Positions 26,310-34,463 of a DNA stretch of 61,235 nucleotides are shown one piece after another. Both the position numbers and the translations under genes were made by a program. The notes under the pieces were generated by a model, which saw only the letters and a list, made by a program, of their open reading frames with translations, had not been told where the DNA came from and did no database searches. Source of the stretch: Tabrizicola sp. (GTDB lineage: Bacteria; Pseudomonadota; Alphaproteobacteria; Rhodobacterales; Rhodobacteraceae); contig NZ_JAEULP010000057.1 in assembly GCF_016792905.1 (NCBI RefSeq), positions 1-61,235 on the forward strand, given 5' to 3'. Every line of letters begins with the position of its first letter. The stretch's first letter is position 1.

Positions 26310-28751
26310 ATGGCTGAGATTCCGACGAAAGCGCGTGCAGTGGTGATCGGGGGCGGGGTTTCGGGCTGTTCGGTGGCCTATCACCTCGCGAAAGCGGGCT
26401 GGACCGATGTGGTCCTCCTGGAGCGTCGCAAGCTGACCTCCGGCACCACCTGGCACGCGGCGGGGCTGATCGGGCAGTTGCGGGGCAGTGCGAACATGAC
26501 GCGGCTCGCCAAGTATTCGGCCGACCTCTACCGGGGGCTGGAGGCCGAGACGGGCGTCGCGACGGGCATGAAGCAGGTGGGCAGTATCTCGGTCGCGCTG
26601 ACGAAGGAACGGCATGAGGAACTGCTGCGGCAAGCCACCGTGGCGCGGATTTTCAACGTCGAGGTGCACGAGATTTCACCGCAGGAGGCCAAGGCCAAAT
26701 ATCCGCACCTGAACATCGACGGCGTCGTCGGCGCGGTGGCGCTGCCGCTCGACGGCCAGTGCGACCCGGCCAACATCGCCATGGCGCTGGCAAAGGGCGC
26801 CCGGATGCGGGGCGCGAAGATCTTCGAGGGCGCTCTGGTGACGAAAGTCACGACCGCCGGGGGCCGCGTGACCGGAGTGGACTACGAGACCGCCGAGGGG
26901 CCGGGACATATCGCGGCCGATGTCATCGTAAACTGCGGCGGCATGTGGGGCAGGGACCTTGCGCTTCAGAACGGCGTCACACTGCCACTTCATGCCTGCG
27001 AGCATTTCTATCTGATCACCGAACCCGTCGCCGGGATCGATCTGAACCTGCCGGTGCTCCGCGTCCCCGACGAATGCGCCTACTACAAGCAGGACGCAGG
27101 GAAAATGATGCTCGGCGCCTTCGAGCCGAAGGCGAAGCCTTGGGGCATGGAGGGCATCCGCAAGGACTTTGAATTCGACACGCTGCCCGAGGACTGGGAC
27201 CATTTCATGCCCATCCTCGAACATGCGATGAACCGGCTGCCGCTGTTCCAGACGGCGGGCATCCACACTTTCTTCAACGGGCCGGAAAGCTTCACCCCCG
27301 ACGACCGCTACTACCTGGGCGAAGCGCCCGAGGTGAAGGGCTACTGGATCGCCGCTGGCTACAATTCCATCGGCATCGTGTCCTCGGGCGGGGCCGGGCA
27401 GGCGCTGGCGCACTGGATCACGGAAGGAGAGCCACCCTTCGATCTCTGGGAAGTCGACATTCGCCGCGCGCAACCGTTCCAGAAGAACCGCAAGTATCTG
27501 AAAGAGCGCGTGTCCGAGACTCTGGGCCTCCTCTATGCCGATCATTTCCCCTACCGGCAGGTCGTGACCGCAAGGGGTGTCCGCCGCTCGCCGATCCACG
27601 ACCATCTTGCCGCGCGCGGGGCGGTCTTCGGCGAGGTTGCGGGCTGGGAACGCGCCAACTGGTTCGCCAATCCGGGGCAGGAGCGGGAGTATCGCTATTC
27701 GTGGAAGCGGCAGAACTGGTTCGACAACCAGCGTGCCGAGCATATGGCGGTGCGGGAAAGCGCGGGCCTCTTTGACATGACGAGCTTCGGCAAGATCAGG
27801 GTCGAGGGCCGCGACGCCTGCGCATACCTCAACCGCATCTCCTCGGCGCAGATGGACGTGGCGCCGGGGCGGATCGTCTACACCATGTTCCTGAATGAAA
27901 ACGGCGGGATAGAGGCTGATCTTACGGTGACACGCCTCAGCGAGACCGCCTTCCTCGCCGTCGTCCCCGGCGCGACCCTGCAACGCAACCTCGCCTGGAT
28001 GCGCCAGCATGTCGGTGACGATTTCGCCGTGATCACCGATGTGACCGCCGCCGAATCCGTCCTCTGCCTGATGGGTCCGCAGTCGCGCGAAGTGCTCGCC
28101 AAGGTTTCGCCAAACGACTTCAGCAACACCGTCCATCCCTTTGGCCAGGCAAAGGAAATCGAGATTGGCTACGGGATCGCCCGCGCCCATCGCGTCACTT
28201 ACGTCGGCGAACTTGGATGGGAGCTTTACGTCAGCGCCGACCAGACCGCCCATGTCTTCGAGGCGATCATGGAGGCGGCCCCCGACCTGAAACTCTGCGG
28301 CCTCCACACTCTCGACTCCTGCCGGATCGAGAAGGCCTACCGCCATTGGGGCCATGACATCACCGACGAGGATCATGTGCTGGAAGCGGGCCTCGGCTTC
28401 ACCGTCAGCCGCAAGAAGACCGCCTTCCTCGGGCGCGATGCCGTGCTGCGCAAGGAACAGGCGGGCCTCGACCGCAAGCTCCTCCAGTTCCGCCTGAAGG
28501 ACCCGGACCCGCTGCTCTTCCACAACGAAGCCATTGTCCGCGATGGAAAAATCGTCGGCCCCGTCACCAGCGGCGCCTACGGCCACCACCTCGGCGGCGC
28601 GATCGGCCTGGGCTATGTCCCGGCGAAAGGCGAAACCGACGACGACACCCTCGGCGCGCGCTACGAAATCGAGGTCGCGGGGCAACGGCACGAGGCCATC
28701 GCCAGCCTTGCGCCCATGTACGACCCGAAATCCGAAAGGATCCGCGCATGA
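26310..28751 (+). CDS. DAO-GcvT flavoprotein, dimethylglycine/sarcosine dehydrogenase-like (paralogue 2)
   Basis: An 813-residue paralogue of the preceding enzyme. FAD motif AVVIGGGVSGCSVAYHL, covalent-FAD candidate His49 in GTTWHAAGL, a DAO core with GYNSIGIVSSGGAGQALA, and a C-terminal GcvT-type region (GELGWELYVSADQT, RIEKAYRHWGHDI). ATG 26310 is preferred over the adjacent in-frame GTG 26307. There is no classical ribosome binding site because a dispersed repeat abuts it. The end overlaps the next gene by ATGA. The two paralogues may handle successive demethylations, for example dimethylglycine then sarcosine; this is inference. Confidence 0.88.
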   Translation: MAEIPTKARAVVIGGGVSGCSVAYHLAKAGWTDVVLLERRKLTSGTTWHAAGLIGQLRGSANMTRLAKYSADLYRGLEAETGVATGMKQVGSISVALTKERHEELLRQATVARIFNVEVHEISPQEAKAKYPHLNIDGVVGAVALPLDGQCDPANIAMALAKGARMRGAKIFEGALVTKVTTAGGRVTGVDYETAEGPGHIAADVIVNCGGMWGRDLALQNGVTLPLHACEHFYLITEPVAGIDLNLPVLRVPDECAYYKQDAGKMMLGAFEPKAKPWGMEGIRKDFEFDTLPEDWDHFMPILEHAMNRLPLFQTAGIHTFFNGPESFTPDDRYYLGEAPEVKGYWIAAGYNSIGIVSSGGAGQALAHWITEGEPPFDLWEVDIRRAQPFQKNRKYLKERVSETLGLLYADHFPYRQVVTARGVRRSPIHDHLAARGAVFGEVAGWERANWFANPGQEREYRYSWKRQNWFDNQRAEHMAVRESAGLFDMTSFGKIRVEGRDACAYLNRISSAQMDVAPGRIVYTMFLNENGGIEADLTVTRLSETAFLAVVPGATLQRNLAWMRQHVGDDFAVITDVTAAESVLCLMGPQSREVLAKVSPNDFSNTVHPFGQAKEIEIGYGIARAHRVTYVGELGWELYVSADQTAHVFEAIMEAAPDLKLCGLHTLDSCRIEKAYRHWGHDITDEDHVLEAGLGFTVSRKKTAFLGRDAVLRKEQAGLDRKLLQFRLKDPDPLLFHNEAIVRDGKIVGPVTSGAYGHHLGGAIGLGYVPAKGETDDDTLGARYEIEVAGQRHEAIASLAPMYDPKSERIRA

Positions 28752-29578
28752 CCCTGGCCGCGCGCCATCAGGCGTTCCACGACCTGCACCAGTCGGGCTG
28801 CTTCGTCATCCCGAACCCCTGGGACCGGGGTTCTGCGCGGATGATGGCCGCCCTCGGCGCGAAAGCCCTCGCGACAAGCTCCGCCGCCCATGCCTTCACC
28901 CTCGGCCGCCCCGACCTTGGCGGCGTGACCCGCGACGAGGCGCTGGCCCATGCGCAGGACCTGATCGCCGCCACGCCGCTGCCGGTTTCCGGCGATTTCG
29001 AGAACGGCTTCGGTGACAGCCCCGACGATGTGGCCGAAACCGTCCGCCTGTCGGGCGAGGCAGGCCTGTCGGGGATCAGCGTCGAGGATACGCAGATGAT
29101 CCCCGGCAACGCGCCCTATGATTTCGCGCTTGCCGTCGAACGCATCAAGGCCGGGGCCGCCGCCGCCCGCGCCCTGGGTCGCCCCTTCATCTTCTGCGCC
29201 CGCGCCGATGGCGTCATGCATGGCACCTACGCGCTGGCAGAAGCCATCCGCCGCCTGCAGGCCTTCGAGGCCGCCGGGGCTGACCTTCTCTACATCCCGG
29301 TGCCCCCCGGCCCCAGCGAGCTGAAGCAAATCCTCGCCGCCGTTAGTAAACCCGTGAACGCCCTCGCCGCAGGCCCGCTGAAACAGCTCACCGTTGCCGA
29401 AATGGCGACAATCGGTGTCCGCCGCGTCTCCACCGGCAGCCAGATCGCCCGCCTTACCCACGCCGCGATCCGCGACGCCACGAAAGCCATGCTCGACCAC
29501 GGCTCCTTCGCCCCGCTCGCGGGCACCGCCAACGGCGACGAGATCGACGCCCTCCTCCTCAAGGGATCAGCCCAATGA
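28748..29578 (+). CDS. Isocitrate lyase/PEP mutase superfamily protein
   Basis: A 276-residue TIM-barrel protein. FVIPNPWDRGSARMM at the N terminus, the Mg2+-site segment SGDFENGFG, SVEDTQM and FIFCARADG match the ICL/PEPM family, which makes or breaks C-C or C-P bonds next to a carboxylate. The cysteine of true isocitrate lyase (KKCGH) is absent, so oxaloacetate-hydrolase or 2-methylisocitrate-lyase-like chemistry is more likely. It is coupled by ATGA on both sides to the C1 cluster; its role there is unknown. Confidence 0.85.
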   Translation: MTLAARHQAFHDLHQSGCFVIPNPWDRGSARMMAALGAKALATSSAAHAFTLGRPDLGGVTRDEALAHAQDLIAATPLPVSGDFENGFGDSPDDVAETVRLSGEAGLSGISVEDTQMIPGNAPYDFALAVERIKAGAAAARALGRPFIFCARADGVMHGTYALAEAIRRLQAFEAAGADLLYIPVPPGPSELKQILAAVSKPVNALAAGPLKQLTVAEMATIGVRRVSTGSQIARLTHAAIRDATKAMLDHGSFAPLAGTANGDEIDALLLKGSAQ

Positions 29579-31137
29579 CCGACATGCCCGACATCGGCGA
29601 AACCTGCGAACCCGCCCGCGCCCGCCGCTCCGGTGGCCGCCAGGCCCGCGTCGCCCTCCGCGCCGCCCCTCTGGCCGACGACGTGAAACCCGTCCGCGCA
29701 GGGCTCCCCGGCGGCCAGTACAAGCCCCTGACCGAGGCAGGCGTGCAGCAGATTCACGCCGCTGCCCTCGACGCGCTGGAACAGATCGGCCTCTCCCAGG
29801 CCCCGCCCTCGGGCGTCAAGCTCCTGACCGATGCGGGCGCGATCCAAGGAGCGGACGGCCGCATCCGCTTTCCCCGCGCGCTGGTCGAGGACATGCTGAC
29901 CGTGGCCGCCCGCAACATCACGCTCCACGCCCGCGACCCGAAGCAGGACCTGCACCTGACCGGCACCAACGTCCATTACGGCACCGCGGGCGCGGCGGTC
30001 CATATCGTCGACCCCGTCACCCTCGACTACCGCGAGTCGACCGCGCAGGACCTCTATGACGCGGCCCGCCTCGTCGACAACCTCGACAACATCCACTTCT
30101 ACCAGCGCACGATGGTCTGCCGGGACGTCACCGACAACAAGGAGATGGACCTCAACACGCTGTACGGCAGCCTTGCGGGCACCACCAAGCACGTCGGCAC
30201 CAGCTTCTCCGACCCCTCCCATGTCGCCGATTGTTTCGAAATGCTGCACATAGTTGCGGGGGGCGAGGAGAAATGGCTGGAACGCCCCTTCGTCTCCAAC
30301 TCCAACTGTTTCGTCGTCCCGCCGATGAAATTCGCGGAGGAAAGCTGCATCACCATGGAGGATTGCATCCGGCGCGGCATGCCGATGCTCCTCCTCTCTG
30401 CCGGTCAGGCCGGGGCCACCGCGCCCGCGCCGATCGCGCTGACCATCGTGCAGGCCGTCGCCGAATGCCTGGCGGGCGTGGTCTATGTCAACGCGATCAA
30501 GCCCGGGGCGCCCGCGATCTTCGGAACCTGGCCCTTCGTCTCCGACCTGCGTACCGGCGCCATGTCCGGGGGCAGTGCCGAACAGGCGCTCCTCACCGCA
30601 GGCTGCGCCCAGATGCACCGTTTCTACGACCTGCCCGGCGGCGCGGCCTCGGGGATCAGCGATTCGAAGCTTCCCGACATGCAGGCCGGATGGGAGCAGG
30701 GCATCACCAACGCGCTTGCCGGTCTCGCGGGCCTCAACATGTGCTACGAGGCGGTGGGGATGCACGCCTCGCTCCTCGGCTTCTGCCTCGAAAGCCTGGT
30801 CCTCGGCGACGACCTCCTCGGCCAGACCATGCGACTGGTGCGCGGCATCGACGTCACGCCCGACTCGACCAGCCTTGATGCGATGAAAGAAGTCTGCCTT
30901 GGCGGACCCGGCCATTACCTTGGGTCGGACCAGACGCTGAAGCTGATGCAGACCGAATACATCTACCCGAACGTGGGCAACCGCATGTCGCCGAAGGAAT
31001 GGAACGAGGCCGGCAAGCCGATCCTGCTCGACACCGCCATCGCCCGGAAGAACGCGATCCTGGCCAAGGCGGGTTGCCGGGTCGAGCCGGAGATTGACGC
31101 GGCGATCCGCAAGCGGTTCAATATCTACTTCCGGTAG
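29575..31137 (+). CDS. MttB-superfamily (trimethylamine/glycine betaine) methyltransferase, non-pyrrolysine
   Basis: A 520-residue protein with an Arg-rich N terminus and YKPLTEAGVQQIHAAALDAL, continuing through NVHYGTAGAAVHIVD. The segment aligned by eye with the pyrrolysine region of archaeal MttB (ASGISDSKLPDMQAGWE, around residues 358-374) has only sense codons, so this is a non-Pyl member like bacterial MtgB. MtgB demethylates glycine betaine to dimethylglycine using a corrinoid protein. No corrinoid protein or reactivator is encoded in the window. It starts in an ATGA overlap and ends the tightly coupled run. Confidence 0.88.
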   Translation: MTDMPDIGETCEPARARRSGGRQARVALRAAPLADDVKPVRAGLPGGQYKPLTEAGVQQIHAAALDALEQIGLSQAPPSGVKLLTDAGAIQGADGRIRFPRALVEDMLTVAARNITLHARDPKQDLHLTGTNVHYGTAGAAVHIVDPVTLDYRESTAQDLYDAARLVDNLDNIHFYQRTMVCRDVTDNKEMDLNTLYGSLAGTTKHVGTSFSDPSHVADCFEMLHIVAGGEEKWLERPFVSNSNCFVVPPMKFAEESCITMEDCIRRGMPMLLLSAGQAGATAPAPIALTIVQAVAECLAGVVYVNAIKPGAPAIFGTWPFVSDLRTGAMSGGSAEQALLTAGCAQMHRFYDLPGGAASGISDSKLPDMQAGWEQGITNALAGLAGLNMCYEAVGMHASLLGFCLESLVLGDDLLGQTMRLVRGIDVTPDSTSLDAMKEVCLGGPGHYLGSDQTLKLMQTEYIYPNVGNRMSPKEWNEAGKPILLDTAIARKNAILAKAGCRVEPEIDAAIRKRFNIYFR

Positions 31138-31178
31138 GACTTGAGCGTCGGGCGATAACGCACGGAAAAGAGGGAAGA

Positions 31179-32078
31179 ATGCACTACGGCTATATCGGCC
31201 TTGGCAACCTTGGCGGCCATCTTGCGTCGAACCTGCTGCAAGCCGGGCACCGCGTCACGGTCTACGACCGCAATCCCGCGCTGGCCGAACGTCACGCCGC
31301 GCTGGGGGCGACGGTCGCGCCTTCGGTTTCCGATCTGGCCGGGCAGGTGGACCATGTCTTCACCTGCCTGCCAAATCCTGCCGTCTCCGAGGCCGTGCTG
31401 GCCGAGCTGATGACCGGCCTGAAACCCGGCGCAACCTGGATCGAGAACTCGACGCTCGGTCGCGACGACGTGCTGCGCCTCGCGGGTCTCGCCCGGATCG
31501 GGCAGGTGCGCCTCTTGGAAGCGCCGGTGACGGGCGGTGTCCATCTCGCCGCTCGGGGTGAAATCACCGTGCTTCTGGGCGGCGATCAGGATCTCGTCGA
31601 CCTCCACCGTCCGGCGCTGACGGTCATCGGCAACCGCATCTTCCACATGGGGCCGCTCGGGTCGGCGGCGGTGATCAAGGTCATCACCAACATGCTGGCC
31701 TTCATCCATCTGAAAGCGACGTCCGAAGCGCTGATGCTGGCCAAACGCGGGGGCCTCGACCTCGGGCAGGCCTGGCATGCAATCCAGGCGTCGTCGGGCA
31801 ACAGTTTCGTCCATGAAACCGAAGGCGCGCTGATTCTGAACGGGTCCTACGACATTGCCTTCAACATCGACCTTGCGCTGAAGGACCTGGGCTTCGCACT
31901 CGGCTTCGGCAAGGAATTCGGCGTGCCGCTGGACCTGGCCTCTATCACCAACCAGACCTACATCGCTGCGAAGGCCGCCTTCGGAGGAGAGGCGCAATCG
32001 CCGATGATCGCCAAGCTTCTGGAGGATCTTCTCGGCACCGACCTGCGGGCCGAAGGCTTCCCTGCGCGGCTGGAGTGA
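31179..32078 (+). CDS. 3-Hydroxyisobutyrate dehydrogenase-like NAD(P) oxidoreductase
   Basis: A 299-residue beta-hydroxyacid dehydrogenase. Rossmann motif GYIGLGNLGGHLASNL, substrate region EAPVTGGVHLA, and catalytic lysine in KVITNMLAF. It belongs with 3-hydroxyisobutyrate, tartronate-semialdehyde or 6-phosphogluconate-type reductases; the exact substrate is not clear. AGAGGGAAGA precedes the ATG, and the 41-base gap after the MttB gene suggests the same transcript. Confidence 0.85.
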   Translation: MHYGYIGLGNLGGHLASNLLQAGHRVTVYDRNPALAERHAALGATVAPSVSDLAGQVDHVFTCLPNPAVSEAVLAELMTGLKPGATWIENSTLGRDDVLRLAGLARIGQVRLLEAPVTGGVHLAARGEITVLLGGDQDLVDLHRPALTVIGNRIFHMGPLGSAAVIKVITNMLAFIHLKATSEALMLAKRGGLDLGQAWHAIQASSGNSFVHETEGALILNGSYDIAFNIDLALKDLGFALGFGKEFGVPLDLASITNQTYIAAKAAFGGEAQSPMIAKLLEDLLGTDLRAEGFPARLE

Positions 32079-32121
32079 CGGCTTGAGGGCGCAGGCGACG
32101 CGGGTTAAGGTTCGGTAAACG

Positions 32122-32176
32122 CCCGCGGCCAAGCCATTGATTTCGCTGCGATCCCCAATCCTGTCCACTGTGGACA
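32122..32176 (+). repeat. CAAGCCATTGAT/GTGGACA dispersed repeat, copy 2
   Basis: Blocks CCCGC (32122-32126), CAAGCCATTGAT (32130-32141), GATCCC (32150-32155), then the perfect palindrome TGTCCAC-T-GTGGACA (32162-32176). Order and spacing match copy 1 at 16105-16160. It ends 15 bases before the PLP-enzyme ATG, so here it occupies a promoter/leader position. Confidence 0.7.
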
Positions 32177-32191
32177 CCGAAGGAGCCCGCC

Positions 32192-33298
32192 ATGACCGCC
32201 GAGACCGACGCCCGCGTCGCCCGCCTTCTCCACCACCGCAAGGCGGGCCTTGCCCTGGGCGAGCCGATCACTCCGGCGATCTCGGTCGCGACCACCTTCC
32301 ACCTGCCCGAGGCGCAGGGGGCGGCCTACTATTACGGCCGCTCCGGCCAGCCGACCTGGGACGCGGTCGAGGCCCAGCTTTCGATCCTTGAGGCCGCCGA
32401 GACCGTCTCCTTCCCCTCCGGCATGGCCGCCATCACCGCGGCCCTCGTCTGCTGCCTGAGGGCGGGGGCAAAGGTGATGCTCCCCTCCGACGGCTACTAC
32501 GTGACCCGCCTGATCGGCCGCGACCTGTTGCAGGTCTACGGGGTCGAGGTCGTGCAGGTGCCCACCGCCCAGATGGCGGCGGAGGACTTCACCGGCTTCG
32601 ATGCGATCTACATCGAGACGCCCTCGAACCCCGGTCTCGATACCCTCGACATTGCCGCGTTGGCCCGGAAGGCCAGGGCTGCCGGGGCGCTGCTCATTGC
32701 CGACAACACGACGATGACCCCGCTCCTCCAGCGCCCGCTCGACCTTGGGGCCGACCTGGTGGTCGCCGCCGACACCAAGGCCCCGGCCGGCCATTCCGAC
32801 GCGCTCTTCGGCCATGTCGCGGGGCGGGACGCGAACCTGATGGCCCGCATCCGCGAATGGCGGCGGCAGTCGGGATCGGTGCCCGGCCCGTTCGAGGCCT
32901 TCCTCGTCCACCGGGGCCTGGAGACGCTCGAGGTACGCCTGACCCGGATGTGCGCCTCCGCCGCCGCGATCGCCGAACGGCTGGCCGCCCACCGATCCGT
33001 GCGAGGCCTGCGCTATCCCGGCCTGCCCGGGGATGCCTCCCACAAGTCGATCGGCAGCCAGATGGCGAACGGCGGTTTCCTGATCGGCTTCGAGCTGGCG
33101 GGTGAGGCAGAGGCGGAAGCCTTCCTCTCCCGCTGCCCGCTCATCGAGCAGGCGACGAGCTTCGGCGGGGTCCACACCGCCGCCGAACGCCGCTCACGGT
33201 GGGGGGATGCGGTGGCGGACGGGTTCATCCGGCTCTCGGTCGGCGTGGAGCCGGTGGAGACCCTGTGGTCTGCCATCGACACGGCGCTGGCGGGTTAG
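32192..33298 (+). CDS. Cys/Met-metabolism PLP-dependent enzyme
   Basis: A 368-residue trans-sulfuration-type enzyme of the cystathionine gamma-synthase/beta-lyase fold. PLP-region motifs are YYYGRSGQPTWDAVE, FPSGMAAITAAL, YIETPSNPGLD and ADNTTMTPLLQRP. The Schiff-base lysine lies in VVAADTKAPAGHSD. The lysine context (TKAPAGHSD rather than TKYxxGHSD) departs from the standard, so MetB/MetC/MetZ cannot be told apart. CGAAGGAGCCCGCC gives a good ribosome binding site. It is convergent with the SDR gene across a twin palindrome. Confidence 0.85.
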   Translation: MTAETDARVARLLHHRKAGLALGEPITPAISVATTFHLPEAQGAAYYYGRSGQPTWDAVEAQLSILEAAETVSFPSGMAAITAALVCCLRAGAKVMLPSDGYYVTRLIGRDLLQVYGVEVVQVPTAQMAAEDFTGFDAIYIETPSNPGLDTLDIAALARKARAAGALLIADNTTMTPLLQRPLDLGADLVVAADTKAPAGHSDALFGHVAGRDANLMARIREWRRQSGSVPGPFEAFLVHRGLETLEVRLTRMCASAAAIAERLAAHRSVRGLRYPGLPGDASHKSIGSQMANGGFLIGFELAGEAEAEAFLSRCPLIEQATSFGGVHTAAERRSRWGDAVADGFIRLSVGVEPVETLWSAIDTALAG

Positions 33299-33305
33299 AG
33301 CGGCC

Positions 33306-33347
33306 AAATCTTTTCGAAAAGATTTGCAAATTCCTTCGAAGGAATTT
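33306..33347. terminator. Twin perfect 20-bp palindromes between convergent genes
   Basis: AAATCTTTTCGAAAAGATTT (33306-33325) and AAATTCCTTCGAAGGAATTT (33328-33347) are both perfect palindromes with TTCGAA centres, separated by GC. They are strikingly AT-rich for this chromosome. Each can form a hairpin on either strand with U/A-rich flanks. Their position 8 bases after the PLP-gene stop and 12 bases before the SDR stop suits a bidirectional terminator, though a binding site or repeat element is also possible. Confidence 0.65.
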
Positions 33348-33359
33348 CGGACTCCCGGC

Positions 33360-34016
33360 TCACAGGGCGTCGAGAATCCGCGCCGCCTCACCCTGCACAT
33401 CGGCGAGCTTCGTCCGGTCCTCGCCCGGAAAGAACCGTGCCCGGGTGGCGGTGGGCAGGGCTGCGGGCTCGGCGATCACCACCCTTGGCCCGTGCTTCGC
33501 AGTCTCGACCTGCCAACTGCGCGCCAGCGCCATCTGGGCGGCTTTCGTGGCACCATAGGAGCCGAAGAATGGCTGTCCCGTCCGCGGATCGTCGAGAAAC
33601 AGCGCAGTGCCCTCATGCGCCCGCAGAAGCGGCTCGACCATCGGGATCAGCATTCCCGTCGCCCGGGCATTGGTGGCCAGCGACTTCTCCCAGTCCTTCT
33701 GATCGATATGCCCGGCGGGGGCCAGCGGGGCAGCGTGGATCGCCGCATGGACCCAGAGACCGAGCCCGCCCCAGCGGTCGTGGACCTGTCGGCAAAGGTG
33801 CCGCATCGCGTCGTCGTTGGTCACATCCATCGGCGCGAGCGTCAGGCCACCGGCGCCCGGCAGGCCCGCGCGTTTGACCCGGTCGTCGAGGTCTTCAAGC
33901 CCCCCCACGGTGCGGGCGACGGCCACCACCTGCCAGCCGCGCAGCGCCAGTTGTTCGGCCATGGCAGCCCCCAGCCCGCGCGAGGCTCCGGTGACGAGTG
34001 CGATCTTCTGGGTCAT
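33360..34016 (-). CDS. SDR-family oxidoreductase
   Basis: A 218-residue short-chain dehydrogenase. NAD(P) motif GASRGLGAAMAE at residues 8-19 and active-site Tyr-x3-Lys in GSYGATKAAQM. Start ATG 34016 follows AAGGACCGACCC. The in-frame extension to 34082 would encode residues translated from a dispersed repeat and is rejected. Substrate unknown. Same strand as the DUF1801 and purF genes upstream and probably cotranscribed. Confidence 0.88.
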   Translation of the reverse strand: MTQKIALVTGASRGLGAAMAEQLALRGWQVVAVARTVGGLEDLDDRVKRAGLPGAGGLTLAPMDVTNDDAMRHLCRQVHDRWGGLGLWVHAAIHAAPLAPAGHIDQKDWEKSLATNARATGMLIPMVEPLLRAHEGTALFLDDPRTGQPFFGSYGATKAAQMALARSWQVETAKHGPRVVIAEPAALPTATRARFFPGEDRTKLADVQGEAARILDAL

Positions 34017-34043
34017 GGGTCGGTCCTTCTGGTGGCCGTTGGA

Positions 34044-34077
34044 GCCTCCGGCGGGGATATTTGGCCCAGTATGAAAG
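34044..34077 (+). repeat. Dispersed ATATTTGG/ATGAAAG repeat, copy 5
   Basis: GCCTCCGGCGGGG, core ATATTTGGCCC, then AGTATGAAAG: one of the closest copies to consensus, short-arm form. It lies between two minus-strand genes (SDR and DUF1801), opposite to transcription. Confidence 0.88.
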
Positions 34078-34094
34078 GGCAAGGGGAGGGTGGG

Positions 34095-34463
34095 TCAGGC
34101 CGTGCGACCATATCCCGCAGCGATCTCGGCCTGGCGGGCGCGGATGATCTGTTCGAGGAGTTGGTCGGGCAAGGGATGGCTGGGCGTGAAGAGGACGCCG
34201 GATTTCGAGGTCTTGAACGGGGTGCAGTCGATCTGCGGGATCACGCTACCGGAATGCGGGTAGAGGGCGAGGTGTTTCGCGAAGGCCGCATAGCCCGCGA
34301 CCATCCTGCCCTTCGGCCCCGGCTGGCGAAAGCCGGGCATGGCGTAGGACATGACTTCGATGTGGTCGGGGAGGAGGGCCTTCAGGCGCAGACGGAAATC
34401 GGCCAGGGCCTGCCGCTTGTCCGGGGGCAGGGCGGTGATGTAGGCGTCGACCTCGCTGGTCAC
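34095..34463 (-). CDS. DUF1801-domain protein
   Basis: A 122-residue single-domain DUF1801 protein. Family features are ALLPDHIEVMSYAMPGFR, a central YAAFAKHLALYPHSG, and CTPFKTSKSGVLFTP. DUF1801 proteins are small cytosolic proteins of unknown function. The start at 34463 overlaps the purF stop by 4 bases, so it is translated with purF. The other DUF1801 gene in this window (15420) has an added YdeI tail. Confidence 0.9.
   Translation of the reverse strand: MTSEVDAYITALPPDKRQALADFRLRLKALLPDHIEVMSYAMPGFRQPGPKGRMVAGYAAFAKHLALYPHSGSVIPQIDCTPFKTSKSGVLFTPSHPLPDQLLEQIIRARQAEIAAGYGRTA

Noticed and set aside
32079-32191. SAM riboswitch in front of the trans-sulfuration-type gene
   Set aside because: The 113-base leader does not show a recognisable SAM-I or SAM-II fold; it is largely explained by the second dispersed repeat and a ribosome binding site.
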